From Saprospiraceae bacterium (GTDB lineage Bacteria > Bacteroidota > Bacteroidia > Chitinophagales > Saprospiraceae): a stretch of DNA of 54,825 nt. The notes under the pieces are model-generated. The model had not been told where the DNA came from. It saw only the letters and a program-made list of their open reading frames with translations, and did not search any database. Where the stretch lies: the NCBI GenBank assembly GCA_030728245.1, contig JANQZX010000138.1, positions 91,894 through 146,718 on the forward strand. The letters are read 5' to 3'. Positions 27,658 through 36,191 of the stretch are shown here, piece after piece; within the stretch, counting starts at the first letter, position 1, and every line of letters starts with the position of its first letter. The position numbers were made by a program, and so were the translations under genes.

Positions 27658-28398
27658 TCAGTCGTTTGTCATTTCATCTATGTCAAAATCTACCTCTATC
27701 AATCCTGGTATAGGTTTTTCTAGTACCTGTCTATTCTTTTCAGGGACTAAAACAGCTGCTTTTAGTCTGGAAAGTTTAAAAAGTGGGGTAGAATCACTGC
27801 TGGTGGTAAATTGTAAACTCATTCCCTTACTCCTAATAATTTCACCAAAAAAATCGATGTCTACAAGCCCTGTATTTCCACCATTTTCATATTTAATTTC
27901 GACTTCGCTATTTTTCTTTTTGCTTAAAAGAATGGAAGTTTTTTCAGATTGCAAGGTTTCTGTTATCATCAAATAAGAAGCATCCCATTTATTTACAAGG
28001 CTCAGATTGTGTAGTTTTTCTGCTATTTCTGCTTTATTTTCTAATGTGAAGTAGGTTATGTCCTGAATTTTAAATACAATGCTATTATCTTTTTTAAAAA
28101 TAATGAGCAGGCCTGCTTCGTCTGTACTTATTTTCTGAAATAAAGGATTAATCTCTCCTTTTGCCTTTAGGGTATAACTTCCTTTTTCCTCACTTTTATA
28201 CGTTAATTGATTGGATGTCTTTAATTTATCTACCGAATATACAATATTCAAATCGTCAATGTGCCCATACGCAGAAAATATGCCCTGATGTATTTTCCCA
28301 TAAGTACCTACCTTCATCGGCCTGTGAGGTTCCCAGGTAGCGCGGTAACCCAAATTTTTTTGCACCTGCTGAAGGTAGTTTTGCATGATTGTTGACAT
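27658..28398 (-). CDS. Conserved hypothetical protein between an SDR and rarA
   Basis: I place the start at the Met giving MSTIMQNYLQQVQKN (about 246 residues); an earlier start 10 codons upstream would add a hydrophobic tail and run into the SDR leader. No signal or membrane segment is visible. The sequence is beta-rich and acidic, with G-Y-R-A-T-W-E-P-H-R-P and later I-P-G-L-I-E-V-D-F-D-I-D-E-M. I do not recognise a family. Its tight position between an SDR and rarA suggests co-transcription, but no functional link can be argued from the sequence. Confidence 0.65.
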   Translation of the reverse strand: MSTIMQNYLQQVQKNLGYRATWEPHRPMKVGTYGKIHQGIFSAYGHIDDLNIVYSVDKLKTSNQLTYKSEEKGSYTLKAKGEINPLFQKISTDEAGLLIIFKKDNSIVFKIQDITYFTLENKAEIAEKLHNLSLVNKWDASYLMITETLQSEKTSILLSKKKNSEVEIKYENGGNTGLVDIDFFGEIIRSKGMSLQFTTSSDSTPLFKLSRLKAAVLVPEKNRQVLEKPIPGLIEVDFDIDEMTND

Positions 28399-28434
28399 GA
28401 ATATTGAATATTTGTAAAGAATAAACAAAAAAGA

Positions 28435-29193
28435 TTATCTAAAGTAGGATGCCCCATTTAAATCTAAAATAGCTCCTGAGGTAAAAATAGCCTGATCGGA
28501 AGCCAGGTATAAAACAGCGGCAGCCACCTCTTCTGGTTTGGCAATTCTATTGAATGGACTTTGGGCGGCAATTTCATTCTCCTTGGGACCTTTAACTATA
28601 TTTTCAACTCTTTCTGTATCGGTAAATCCAGGAGCCACGGCATTTACAGCAATACCAAATGGCCCCAATGCCAGAGCCAAAGATTGAGTTAGGCTATTCA
28701 GGCCGGCTTTGCTGGCACCATACGCTGGCATAGATGGCTCACCTCGATAAGCTCCTCTTGATGAAACATTTACAATATGCCCACCCCCTTTTTTTTTCAT
28801 TTCAGGGGCAACACAAAAAGCTAAATTGGCTGGCGCCAACAGGTTTGTAGCCAGGGTTTTGTTCCAGGCTAATTGCCAGTTATCGTAACTATCAAGGTCA
28901 ATGGAATGAGGTTCTATGACTGCGGCATTATTTATTAAAATATCAATGCCGCCCAAGGAATGAATGACCTCGTCGATGAATTTCTTTACAGCGATGGGAT
29001 CTGAAAGATCGGCATTAAACAGTTGATGTCCAGCACCTGACAAAGAAGCTAAAGTTTCTTCCGCTGCTTTTTTATTCTTATGATAATGGAGAGCTAAGGT
29101 AGCTCCGTTTTCAGCAAATATTTTTGCACAAGCGCGACCAATACCTTGCGAGGCACCGGTAACGATAACCATTTTACCTTTAAAAGTTGACAT
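28435..29193 (-). CDS. SDR-family NAD(P)-dependent oxidoreductase
   Basis: The protein has 252 residues with the classic SDR layout. The cofactor motif is V-T-G-A-S-Q-G-I-G at residues 11-19. I-L-I-N-N-A-A-V follows at mid-protein. The catalytic N-V-S-S and Y-G-A-S-K are intact, and the C-terminal P-G-F-T-D-T segment is present. This resembles FabG-type or glucose-dehydrogenase-type SDRs, but the substrate cannot be set from sequence. It is the first gene of the SDR-unknown-rarA unit. Confidence 0.85.
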   Translation of the reverse strand: MSTFKGKMVIVTGASQGIGRACAKIFAENGATLALHYHKNKKAAEETLASLSGAGHQLFNADLSDPIAVKKFIDEVIHSLGGIDILINNAAVIEPHSIDLDSYDNWQLAWNKTLATNLLAPANLAFCVAPEMKKKGGGHIVNVSSRGAYRGEPSMPAYGASKAGLNSLTQSLALALGPFGIAVNAVAPGFTDTERVENIVKGPKENEIAAQSPFNRIAKPEEVAAAVLYLASDQAIFTSGAILDLNGASYFR

Positions 29194-29223
29194 TTAATCC
29201 TTTTTTTAGGTAAGGTAAACATT

Positions 29224-29976
29224 TTATAAGGTATCTAATATTTTTTTCTTTTGTAGATTGAATTCTTCCTCATTTATTATCCCCTTTTCTTTTAGATCTC
29301 CAAGTTTAAGCAAACTACCATATAAATCGAGTTTTTCTTCTTCCGGCTCATTTTCAGCCTTTTCATTTGGCATATCATCGAAAGGTCTTTTATAATTATT
29401 TTTGACAAATGAGTTAAAATTTTCATCTTGTCTAATAAAAGTTAATGCTTTGTGATCATGAATTTTCTCTAGGTTGTCCAGACCATTTGCTACGGCCTTT
29501 TCCAAATGTAAATAGGTCATTTCGGCATCATTTAGCATGCTGTAACAACAGGCTAAGTTGAAATGTACCTGAGGAGATTCACCAAATTTTTCAATAGATT
29601 CAAGAAAGGAATGTGCAGCCCCCGCAAAATCTAATTCTCTATACTTGTTTATTCCCAACGATTTATAATAATCAAATAGAGATTCTTTTGGGTCCTGCTT
29701 TATTTGTTCAAATTCGAGATACTTCGCATTATACTTTTCGTCAAATTCTTGCCTCGGCATAACAAATAAAAGAACGGCGTCCATAAATCCTAAAATAGCT
29801 GGCAAGGCTATTGAGATTTCAGCTATGGTTCCATGTCCATTTGTTACCAATAAGAAGCAAATAAAAAAAAGAATGGTATGTAGAACACCTTGAAATTTTC
29901 TTCCTAAATAATATCTGTGCAGGCCAAAAACGCCAAACATAAGAGCGAGTAGTGCGGCAGTAATTTTATTTTTCAT
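29224..29976 (-). CDS. TM2 and SHOCT domain protein with a helical repeat middle
   Basis: The protein has 250 residues. The N-terminal part (about 1-65) is a TM2 domain: L-L-A-L-M-F-G-V-F-G-L-H-R-Y-Y-L-G-R followed by a second span. A middle region of helix pairs (S-L-G-I-N-K-Y-R-E-L-D-F-A-G-A-A-H, H-F-N-L-A-C-C-Y-S-M) looks like one or two TPR-like repeats. The last 30 residues form a SHOCT motif: L-G-D-L-K-E-K-G-I-I-N-E-E-E-F. Its role is unknown; such proteins often act in membrane-associated assemblies. Confidence 0.75.
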   Translation of the reverse strand: MKNKITAALLALMFGVFGLHRYYLGRKFQGVLHTILFFICFLLVTNGHGTIAEISIALPAILGFMDAVLLFVMPRQEFDEKYNAKYLEFEQIKQDPKESLFDYYKSLGINKYRELDFAGAAHSFLESIEKFGESPQVHFNLACCYSMLNDAEMTYLHLEKAVANGLDNLEKIHDHKALTFIRQDENFNSFVKNNYKRPFDDMPNEKAENEPEEEKLDLYGSLLKLGDLKEKGIINEEEFNLQKKKILDTL

Positions 29977-30020
29977 ACATCAAAGATGAATAATTTGTTG
30001 CATTTTTTGGTTGCAATGGC

Positions 30021-30692
30021 TTAAAAATTGGACAAATCTCTTTGTTTGTCTGACAAATAGCTTTTTCTTAAGACATTTAGCGCATAAGGTCCTTGACAAA
30101 AGATCAGATCTAAAATACTGGCATTAGGCAAAAAACCTAAGGTGTTTTCAAAAACCTGGGGATATTCTATGTTATTCCAGGCTTCGTCCGATAGATTAAA
30201 ACGCGGTTTTGGGGAGAAAAATTGAGATAAATCCAAATTAGGTTCTGAAACGTCACCGTCAGATAAAAAGCGAATTTCAGGCAGTTCTATGGGTAACATA
30301 GATAAAATCATTTTCGTTAAATTGAGGTTCCAATCCCATAGATTTATAGCAGGACGATCATAAATGGTACGCAGCTTTTCTGCATAATGATGAAAAAATG
30401 GGGCACTTCCGTAACAGGTTCCTATGGACTGCCAATGTTTTTTTTGCCAATTTTCCTTCTGGTCAATCTTAACTTCAGTATATTTTTGGCCTGCATGTTT
30501 TCCCCCGACCAAAGGAATGCTCAATCTTAATAATCCCTGACTGCTGACAATATGACAACGGTTTCTAAATGAACCTTTTGGGTAAATTTCTATATCATTA
30601 AATATAATATTTTTCTGATGAACCAATTTTGACCAGTATTGAATGTTTCCCAGATAAAAAACGGGAAGAATGAGTGCGTGGTTATCATCCAT
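30021..30692 (-). CDS. WbqC-family protein
   Basis: The protein has 223 residues. The start V-F-Y-L-G-N-I-Q-Y-W-S-K-L and the segments F-R-N-R-C-H-I, S-I-P-L-V-G-G-K, W-Q-K-K-H-W-Q-S-I and A-P-F-F-H-H-Y match the WbqC-like family, whose members occur in polysaccharide or glycan-modification loci. The catalytic role is not established. It is divergent from the polytopic membrane protein across a 79-bp gap. Confidence 0.8.
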   Translation of the reverse strand: MDDNHALILPVFYLGNIQYWSKLVHQKNIIFNDIEIYPKGSFRNRCHIVSSQGLLRLSIPLVGGKHAGQKYTEVKIDQKENWQKKHWQSIGTCYGSAPFFHHYAEKLRTIYDRPAINLWDWNLNLTKMILSMLPIELPEIRFLSDGDVSEPNLDLSQFFSPKPRFNLSDEAWNNIEYPQVFENTLGFLPNASILDLIFCQGPYALNVLRKSYLSDKQRDLSNF

Positions 30693-30744
30693 AATTATAT
30701 TTTCATGTAAAAATACGGAATCTACTATTATTCATTTAGCATCT

Positions 30745-30752
30745 TATCTTTG
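30745..30752 (+). promoter_or_regulatory. Candidate -7 box (TATCTTTG) for the membrane protein at 30772
   Basis: This matches TAnnTTTG and ends 19 bp before the ATG at 30772. No -33 TTG is clear at the expected spacing. Its position supports choosing 30772 as the start of that gene. Confidence 0.35.
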
Positions 30753-30771
30753 TCACTCAAAAATTAAAATT

Positions 30772-32160
30772 ATGCTCTTAAAGTTTTTGTCCTATCCCAT
30801 CGTTAAACTGATACCTTTTTTACTTTTCTTTTTGGGAATGGTTTTTTTTCTTCCCAATACCACTCATTTCTTTTCCGGGGCAGAATCCAACCTATTAGAT
30901 AGCGGATTTTATCAATTTGATCCAAATATCATCATACGTTATAGAATTATTAATCTCCTTATTCTTTTTGGAGTATTAGGCGCCCTGTTTTTTGTTTGCA
31001 GAGCATTATTTGGCGTTCAGATTGCTTTGATTAGCAGCATCATTTTATTAACTTCCAGTTGGGTGTTTTTAGTGGGTTATTGGTTGAGTTTTGACCATTT
31101 ATTAGGATTATATCATACTGCCTTGATTTTAACCCTACTTTTTTATACTAAAAAACAAAGTAATATTTTATTGGGATTAGTCTTCATATTAACTTTAGGT
31201 TCCTTGCTCATTGACGCTTTAGGTACCACCCTTTTTATTAGTGTTCTTTATTTTGGAGCCATAAGACAGCAAAAATTGTCAAAAATTGAAAATTATTTTT
31301 GGCTGGGTTTATTCCTTTTATCAGTCGGAGTAATCATTTTCCGATTTACGTCACCAAGCACCTGGAAAACGTATTTGGGTATTCAATCCAGTGATTATGT
31401 GCTATTTTACGGATTGGTTTTAATGGCATTATGGCCTTTTGTTGGATTTATATTTGCAGCAATGAAAGATGCTATAAAAAAGTGGAAAAAAGGAGATGTC
31501 TGGTCAATCTGGATGCTTACCGCATTATTCGCCGGCATTATTTCACAATCACCTGCCTTTATTTTACCCGCCGCATTGCTTATAGGAAAACATGTGGCTG
31601 ATTTTGATCTTGAAAATTATCCGTATAAACATATCATAAAATATTGGTCCACCTTTTTATGGGTTATCTGGTTCTTTTTATCCATTTTCTTAATGACAGG
31701 CGGTCATTTATTTCAAAGCGACGGAGGATTCAGAATGGGCTTTCAACTTGGTTTTGGCATTTGGTTATTCGGACTTATTTCTATTGTTGGTATGTACGGG
31801 AAGCATTTTTTTATCATGCGACTGGGATTAATAGGGGGAAATATCTGGGTAACGTTTTCTGTATTTCTCATTTTAATTCCCTATTTCGGGAATGAGTTTT
31901 TGCTCAATAATGTATGGAAATTTGCCAATAGGCAAAAAATAAAAATTGAAATAATCGATAAAACAACTAAGATGGAAGGGCTTACATATACCTTACAGTC
32001 TATTCAACGGCTAAATTACAATAGTAATGCTGTCATAATTCCAAGAAAGGGAAGTCAATTACCAACTGATTCCATAGATGGATTTTCCAGATATTTCAAG
32101 AAAGAAACCATATATTTTATTTCCATCGATTCCTTAAGCAGCGATGAAATAAATCAATAG
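30772..32160 (+). CDS. Polytopic membrane protein, possibly glycosyltransferase-like
   Basis: The start is placed at MLLKFLSYPIVKL, because the longer frame would overlap the divergent WbqC gene and lacks a plausible leader; a -7 box just upstream agrees. The product is about 462 residues with roughly ten membrane segments followed by a soluble C-terminal tail of about 80 residues. The topology resembles PMT/ArnT-type glycosyltransferases, but I see no clear catalytic Asp/Glu motif in the first loop. The function is unknown. Its 3' end overlaps a small gene on the other strand by 27 bp. Confidence 0.6.
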   Translation: MLLKFLSYPIVKLIPFLLFFLGMVFFLPNTTHFFSGAESNLLDSGFYQFDPNIIIRYRIINLLILFGVLGALFFVCRALFGVQIALISSIILLTSSWVFLVGYWLSFDHLLGLYHTALILTLLFYTKKQSNILLGLVFILTLGSLLIDALGTTLFISVLYFGAIRQQKLSKIENYFWLGLFLLSVGVIIFRFTSPSTWKTYLGIQSSDYVLFYGLVLMALWPFVGFIFAAMKDAIKKWKKGDVWSIWMLTALFAGIISQSPAFILPAALLIGKHVADFDLENYPYKHIIKYWSTFLWVIWFFLSIFLMTGGHLFQSDGGFRMGFQLGFGIWLFGLISIVGMYGKHFFIMRLGLIGGNIWVTFSVFLILIPYFGNEFLLNNVWKFANRQKIKIEIIDKTTKMEGLTYTLQSIQRLNYNSNAVIIPRKGSQLPTDSIDGFSRYFKKETIYFISIDSLSSDEINQ

Positions 32161-32277
32161 AACTAAAAATAGGGTAATAATTAGAATAGTAAGAAAAATA
32201 CTGACATTATTTTTCTTTGGTTCCGTATGGTGAATAGCCTTTTGGCTATTAGGATGAACGGATTTTTTCGTTTTCAT
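32134..32277 (-). CDS. 47-residue single-span membrane peptide candidate
   Basis: A short frame begins MKTKKSVHPNSQK, is basic and polar for its first 24 residues, and ends with one strongly hydrophobic stretch, I-F-L-T-I-L-I-I-T-L-F-L-V-L-L-I. This gives a typical Lys-rich cytoplasmic head and a C-terminal membrane anchor. It overlaps the 3' end of the convergent membrane protein by 27 bp and lies 56 bp downstream of the stop of the RsmB-type gene on its strand. Many Bacteroidota have such peptides, but no family is recognised. Confidence 0.5.
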   Translation of the reverse strand: MKTKKSVHPNSQKAIHHTEPKKNNVSIFLTILIITLFLVLLIYFIAA

Positions 32278-32333
32278 GATTTAATTATTTTGCTTCCTTT
32301 AAGTTAGCCTTTTTTCTTCATTTATTCATTTTT

Positions 32334-33566
32334 TTATTCATTTCTTTTGAGTCTGGCCATGAAAAACCCGTCATATCCAAAATCATTGGGTAGTAGAGTC
32401 TTTTGATTTTCCAAAGTAAACATCTGGCCTTCTTTTGATTCAAGGAATGTTTTTATTTGGTTTTCATTTTCGCTGGGAAGAATGCTACAAGTTGCATAAA
32501 TGAGTTTTCCTCCGGGCTTCACCATAGAGGAATAATCACGGAGTAGATTCTGCTGGGTGATTTTAACTTCTTCTAAAAAAGTGGGAGAAAGCTTCCATTT
32601 TGCATCAGGATTTCTTCTTAGCACCCCTAAACCGGTACAAGGAACGTCCAATAGCAAACGGTCTGCTTTTTCTTTTAAGCGTTTAATCGTTTTACTTGAT
32701 TCAATGATTTTAGCTTCAATAATGTGCACGCCATTTCTTCTGGCTCTTCTTTGGAGTTCAATTAATTTTTTTTCATAAATATCCAAAGATAAAATATGGC
32801 CTTTATTTTTCATTAGGGCGGCTAAATGAAGAGATTTTCCTCCGGCACCGGCGCAAGCGTCAATAACCTTCATGCCGGGTTCGACTTCCATAAATGATGC
32901 AATTTGTTGGCTACCGAAGTCTTGCACTTCAATATGACCATTTTTAAAAGCATTGGTCAGGAAAATATTTTTTCTATTTGGAACACTTAACCCCTCATTA
33001 TCCAGAATAACCGTATTTACCCCGTCTTTTTCCAAATCTATTTTAACTAACCTAACATTTGATTTTAAGGTATTTACCCGAAGAATGAGGGAAGCGGGTT
33101 CATTGAGTGCGTGTAAAATAGCCGGCCAGGAAGATCCCAGTTCCTTTTCCCCCGTTTCATTTATCCAATCTGGAATACTCTCTATGATAGCCAGATTATT
33201 TTCAACTTCTTTGTAAGACTTCCAGATTTTGTCTTTGGAAATGAATTCAAATTCCCTCCAGGGCGGTAAAGACAGTCCCTTCAAAGTCCAGTGAATGGCC
33301 ATAAGAACGAACCAATCCTTCTCCTGATAGGGTTCATTTTCGGCAATATGGGTTAATAATCTGTACCACCTGACCAATTCATAGACTTGTTCTGCGATAA
33401 AGGCTCTATCTTTTGAGCCTCTATTTTTATCGGCTTTTAAAATTTTTTCCACCGCTTTATCCGCTTTCATTCCCTGGTGAAAAATTTCCTGACACGCCTC
33501 GGCAACGGCTTGAGCCTGAGCTGGATAAGGACGAAAATTAGTTTTATCTTGCTTGTTAATCAGCAT
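32334..33566 (-). CDS. RsmB/NOP-family rRNA cytosine-C5 methyltransferase
   Basis: The protein has 410 residues. An N-terminal NusB-like helical part leads to a Rossmann methyltransferase. The SAM-binding motif D-A-C-A-G-A-G-G-K-S sits near 236-245, D-V-P-C-T-G-L-G-V-L-R-R-N-P carries one catalytic Cys (310) and Y-A-T-C-S-I-L-P-S-E-N-E the second (360). Both cysteines required for C5-cytosine methylation are present. The target is probably rRNA, but the exact site cannot be read. The start codon is 13 bp behind the stop of the upstream PIF1-like gene, so they are probably co-transcribed. Confidence 0.9.
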   Translation of the reverse strand: MLINKQDKTNFRPYPAQAQAVAEACQEIFHQGMKADKAVEKILKADKNRGSKDRAFIAEQVYELVRWYRLLTHIAENEPYQEKDWFVLMAIHWTLKGLSLPPWREFEFISKDKIWKSYKEVENNLAIIESIPDWINETGEKELGSSWPAILHALNEPASLILRVNTLKSNVRLVKIDLEKDGVNTVILDNEGLSVPNRKNIFLTNAFKNGHIEVQDFGSQQIASFMEVEPGMKVIDACAGAGGKSLHLAALMKNKGHILSLDIYEKKLIELQRRARRNGVHIIEAKIIESSKTIKRLKEKADRLLLDVPCTGLGVLRRNPDAKWKLSPTFLEEVKITQQNLLRDYSSMVKPGGKLIYATCSILPSENENQIKTFLESKEGQMFTLENQKTLLPNDFGYDGFFMARLKRNE

Positions 33567-33579
33567 TTTATGATTTAAA

Positions 33580-34866
33580 TTAAGAATACGTCTGGTAATA
33601 ATCTACAATAATAGGGTCAGTCTTTAAATCGGAAGGTTTTAAGGGATGCCTTAAAACTATGCCATCTAAAGTTCTGCACCGACTCAATGCAACGTAAGTC
33701 TGTCCATGTTCAAAAGCCCCTCCAGCTAAATCGATAATAATTTTATCGAATGTTTTACCTTGTGCTTTGTGGATGGTTACACCCCATGCCAGTCTAACGG
33801 GTATTTGAGTAAAGGTGCCTACGGTTTCAGTACTTATTTTATTTGGGTTTTTAGGGTCAAGCTTATATTGTAAAATCTCCCAACTTAGAGGACTTAAGGT
33901 AACCATTGATTTATTTCCATCTTTGTCAAGTACGAGTTCAATTTCATTGTCCTTTAAAGAATGAATGGTTCCAATGCTACCATTTACGTATTTACCCTCA
34001 GGGTCATTTCGGAGAATCATAACCTGAGCGCCAACTTTTAATTGTAAAATAGGATCTGTAGGGAATTGTGACGGCTGAAAATTTCCTGTGACTTTGGCCA
34101 GATAGGGTTTTGCGACACTTTGTAACAGGTCCAGCTGGGTTTGATTAATTTTATCAGCGGTGTAATTTCTGGCGCATAAAGTAATATAATTATCATTAGA
34201 TGAAAAGGATGGTTCGCATCGCTCATTTAATAATATAAGATCATCTTCTTCGGCTCTATTAAGACGGACAGCTTCCAGTAATCTAATGAAAAGTTTATTT
34301 TCCTGCCTGTATATTTTATGTAATTCAAACATTTCAAACAGGTCGGGAGAGGTTGAGAAAAGGTTAGCAGAAAAAAAATAAGGGGAGGCATAATTTCTGA
34401 ATTTTAGCCATTCCTGCGTCTCTTGAGTGACCACAGGGGGAAGTTGAAATAAATCGCCAAAAACCACCATTTGAACTCCTCCGAAGGGTTTGTTACTATT
34501 TCTTACAACGCGTAAAACATAATCAATGGCATCAATTAAATCGGCTCTTACCATAGATATTTCATCAATGATAATAACCTCCAATTCTTTCATTAATTTC
34601 TTGTTCTTGCCCATTTTAATTTGACTTGGGTCGAAAAGGCGAGGGGGGAAGTTGAAAAATGAATGAATGGTTTGGCCCTTAACATTTAAAGCCGCTACGC
34701 CAGTTGGAGCTAAAACAACCTGTTTCTTTTCTGTCGTTTTTCTAAATAGCTGAAGTAAAGTAGATTTACCTGTCCCAGCTCTACCTGTTACAAAAAGATT
34801 TTTCCGATCTTTTTCCAGTAAATTTAATACGTTATTGAAATCCTGACTTAGCTCAAGTGGGGACAT
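33580..34866 (-). CDS. PIF1-like / RecD-type helicase
   Basis: The protein has 428 residues. Walker A is V-T-G-R-A-G-T-G-K-S-T-L-L at about 26-38. Walker B is I-I-D-E-I-S-M-V. A C-terminal UvrD_C_2-like region carries W-G-V-T-I-H-K-A-Q-G-K-T-F and Y-V-A-L-S-R-C-R, the family's helicase motifs V and VI. It probably unwinds DNA, perhaps at G-rich or stalled structures. The start is the Met giving MSPLELSQDF. It stands between a creatininase gene and the RsmB-type gene on the same strand. Confidence 0.85.
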   Translation of the reverse strand: MSPLELSQDFNNVLNLLEKDRKNLFVTGRAGTGKSTLLQLFRKTTEKKQVVLAPTGVAALNVKGQTIHSFFNFPPRLFDPSQIKMGKNKKLMKELEVIIIDEISMVRADLIDAIDYVLRVVRNSNKPFGGVQMVVFGDLFQLPPVVTQETQEWLKFRNYASPYFFSANLFSTSPDLFEMFELHKIYRQENKLFIRLLEAVRLNRAEEDDLILLNERCEPSFSSNDNYITLCARNYTADKINQTQLDLLQSVAKPYLAKVTGNFQPSQFPTDPILQLKVGAQVMILRNDPEGKYVNGSIGTIHSLKDNEIELVLDKDGNKSMVTLSPLSWEILQYKLDPKNPNKISTETVGTFTQIPVRLAWGVTIHKAQGKTFDKIIIDLAGGAFEHGQTYVALSRCRTLDGIVLRHPLKPSDLKTDPIIVDYYQTYS

Positions 34867-34898
34867 AATGGTCTTTTCTGGGTGTTAAGGTAGCTTTT

Positions 34899-35666
34899 TT
34901 ATTCGTAAAAGTCAGATTTGTCAATCATTGACAACTGATAAATGAAGTTTCCGAGGGTTTTTGTCACCTCATCAAGATATACCGCCCCTTTTTCCGCAGT
35001 AGATTTCTTTGGGTCACCAATGCCTGTATCGGCGGTTACCTGGCTCCATTTTCTTTCTGACCATGCCCATCCTTGTTTAAAGGCTTCAATTTTAGGTTTT
35101 TTAGCAGCACCGTCGCCCGCTAATTCTAGCGGTAATACCAGGTGAGGAAATAAATGGAGAATGATACTTGTCTCCATCTCGTCGGCATGATCTCCTCCGT
35201 TTTCAAAATATTTTGATTTATCCAGCGCTTGAAACCAATTGCAGGTAACGAGCAACATATTGGGATATTGAAGTCCAAGCTCTCTTAACAGCGTCTTAAA
35301 ATCGTTACCACCATGACTATTTAAAATGAGTAGTTTATGAATTTCCTGACGATCTAAAACAGTGATAATATCTCTCAAAATGGCCAGTTGAGTGGATGGA
35401 TTAAGATTTATATCTAGTAAAATGTCTGGTTGTCCAGTATTTACGCCAAAAGGAATGGTTGGCAAAACGATAGGATGAGCACCTTGGTTCCAGGCTATTT
35501 CTGCTGATTTTTCAGCTATATAGGTCGCCTCATAATTGTCCGTACCATAAGGTAAGTGATAATTATGTGCCTCTGTCGCTCCCCAGGGTAAAATGGCCAG
35601 TTGAAAAGGTTGTGCTTTTATCTCTTTCCAATTGGTTTCCGCAAGGATATATGGTCTTCTGTTCAT
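34899..35666 (-). CDS. Creatininase-family amidohydrolase
   Basis: The protein has 255 residues, usual for the family. Metal-binding blocks are visible: L-P-W-G-A-T-E-A-H-N-Y-H-L-P-Y-G-T-D near 28, then L-N-S-H-G-G-N-D and G-D-H-A-D-E-M-E-T-S. Family members bind one or two divalent metals and cut cyclic or linear amides, or serve in riboflavin- and molybdopterin-type pathways; the substrate here is unknown. No signal peptide is seen, so it is cytoplasmic. The next gene downstream on its strand is the PIF1-like helicase, 32 bp away. Confidence 0.85.
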   Translation of the reverse strand: MNRRPYILAETNWKEIKAQPFQLAILPWGATEAHNYHLPYGTDNYEATYIAEKSAEIAWNQGAHPIVLPTIPFGVNTGQPDILLDINLNPSTQLAILRDIITVLDRQEIHKLLILNSHGGNDFKTLLRELGLQYPNMLLVTCNWFQALDKSKYFENGGDHADEMETSIILHLFPHLVLPLELAGDGAAKKPKIEAFKQGWAWSERKWSQVTADTGIGDPKKSTAEKGAVYLDEVTKTLGNFIYQLSMIDKSDFYE

Positions 35667-35733
35667 GTTTCTTTATTTAATTGCAATATACTATTTTAAG
35701 GGTATTTTCGTTAAAATCAAAAATCAAAACGCT

Positions 35734-36075
35734 ATGAAAATTATTTTGCTTTTGTCTGTTATTATTTTGGGAACATTCGGTTGTTTGCCGCAACCTGAAC
35801 CCGAAAAGCTTCAGCAAATTGTAACTGAAATAGAAACTAAAAATACGAATATGACAGATCTGGACTGGGCTAAATATGAAGCTGATATCGTCACTCTGTC
35901 AGCAGAATATGAAAAAAATAAAGAAACTCTTTCTCCAGAGCAAAGACAAGAATGGAATAAATTGATGGGAAAGTATAAAGCTCAGCAAATCAAAAGGGGG
36001 GTGGATAAACTAAAACTGGAGATGAAGGACCTGGGGGAGCAAGCGGAAAGTTTTATTGAAGAACTTACAAAATAA
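35734..36075 (+). CDS. Small helical lipoprotein (DUF6565-like)
   Basis: I set the start at MKIILLLSVIILGTFGC, where a lipoprotein signal with Cys17 begins; the longer frame would overlap the start of the creatininase gene on the other strand. The mature part (about 96 residues) is almost entirely charged helix with a probable coiled coil. It resembles the DUF6565 group of small Bacteroidota lipoproteins, though I am not sure of the family. A 15-bp perfect inverted repeat stands just after it. Confidence 0.6.
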   Translation: MKIILLLSVIILGTFGCLPQPEPEKLQQIVTEIETKNTNMTDLDWAKYEADIVTLSAEYEKNKETLSPEQRQEWNKLMGKYKAQQIKRGVDKLKLEMKDLGEQAESFIEELTK

Positions 36076-36100
36076 ATCCTTAACCTAAAAAGAAGCAAAG

Positions 36101-36157
36101 GGACAAATTATGATGCATTTTTGGTAAAAAAATGGCAATACTCATCATAATTTGTCC
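36101..36157. repeat. 15-bp perfect inverted repeat with 27-nt loop in a convergent gap
   Basis: GGACAAATTATGATG (36101-36115) is the exact complement of CATCATAATTTGTCC (36143-36157). The loop of 27 nt contains a T-run and an A-run but no coding. It lies between the convergent DUF6565-like and sulfatase genes. It lacks a typical T-tract directly after the stem on either strand, so it may be an imperfect terminator, an RNA structure or a binding site. Confidence 0.65.
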
Positions 36158-36191
36158 AAAATTCTTAGTTTTTCATTAAAACTGATTGGTA

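Noticed and set aside
30670-30771. N-terminal extension of the membrane protein at 30772
   Set aside because: It overlaps the divergent WbqC start and a -7 box lies inside it.
32233-32250. AATAGCC-TTTT-GGCTATT hairpin as a terminator for the membrane protein gene
   Set aside because: It lies over 70 bp past the stop, has no T-tract directly after it, and falls inside a small coding frame on the other strand.
35632-35733. N-terminal extension of the small lipoprotein at 35734
   Set aside because: It overlaps the first codons of the creatininase gene on the other strand, and the lipobox signal starts at the later Met.
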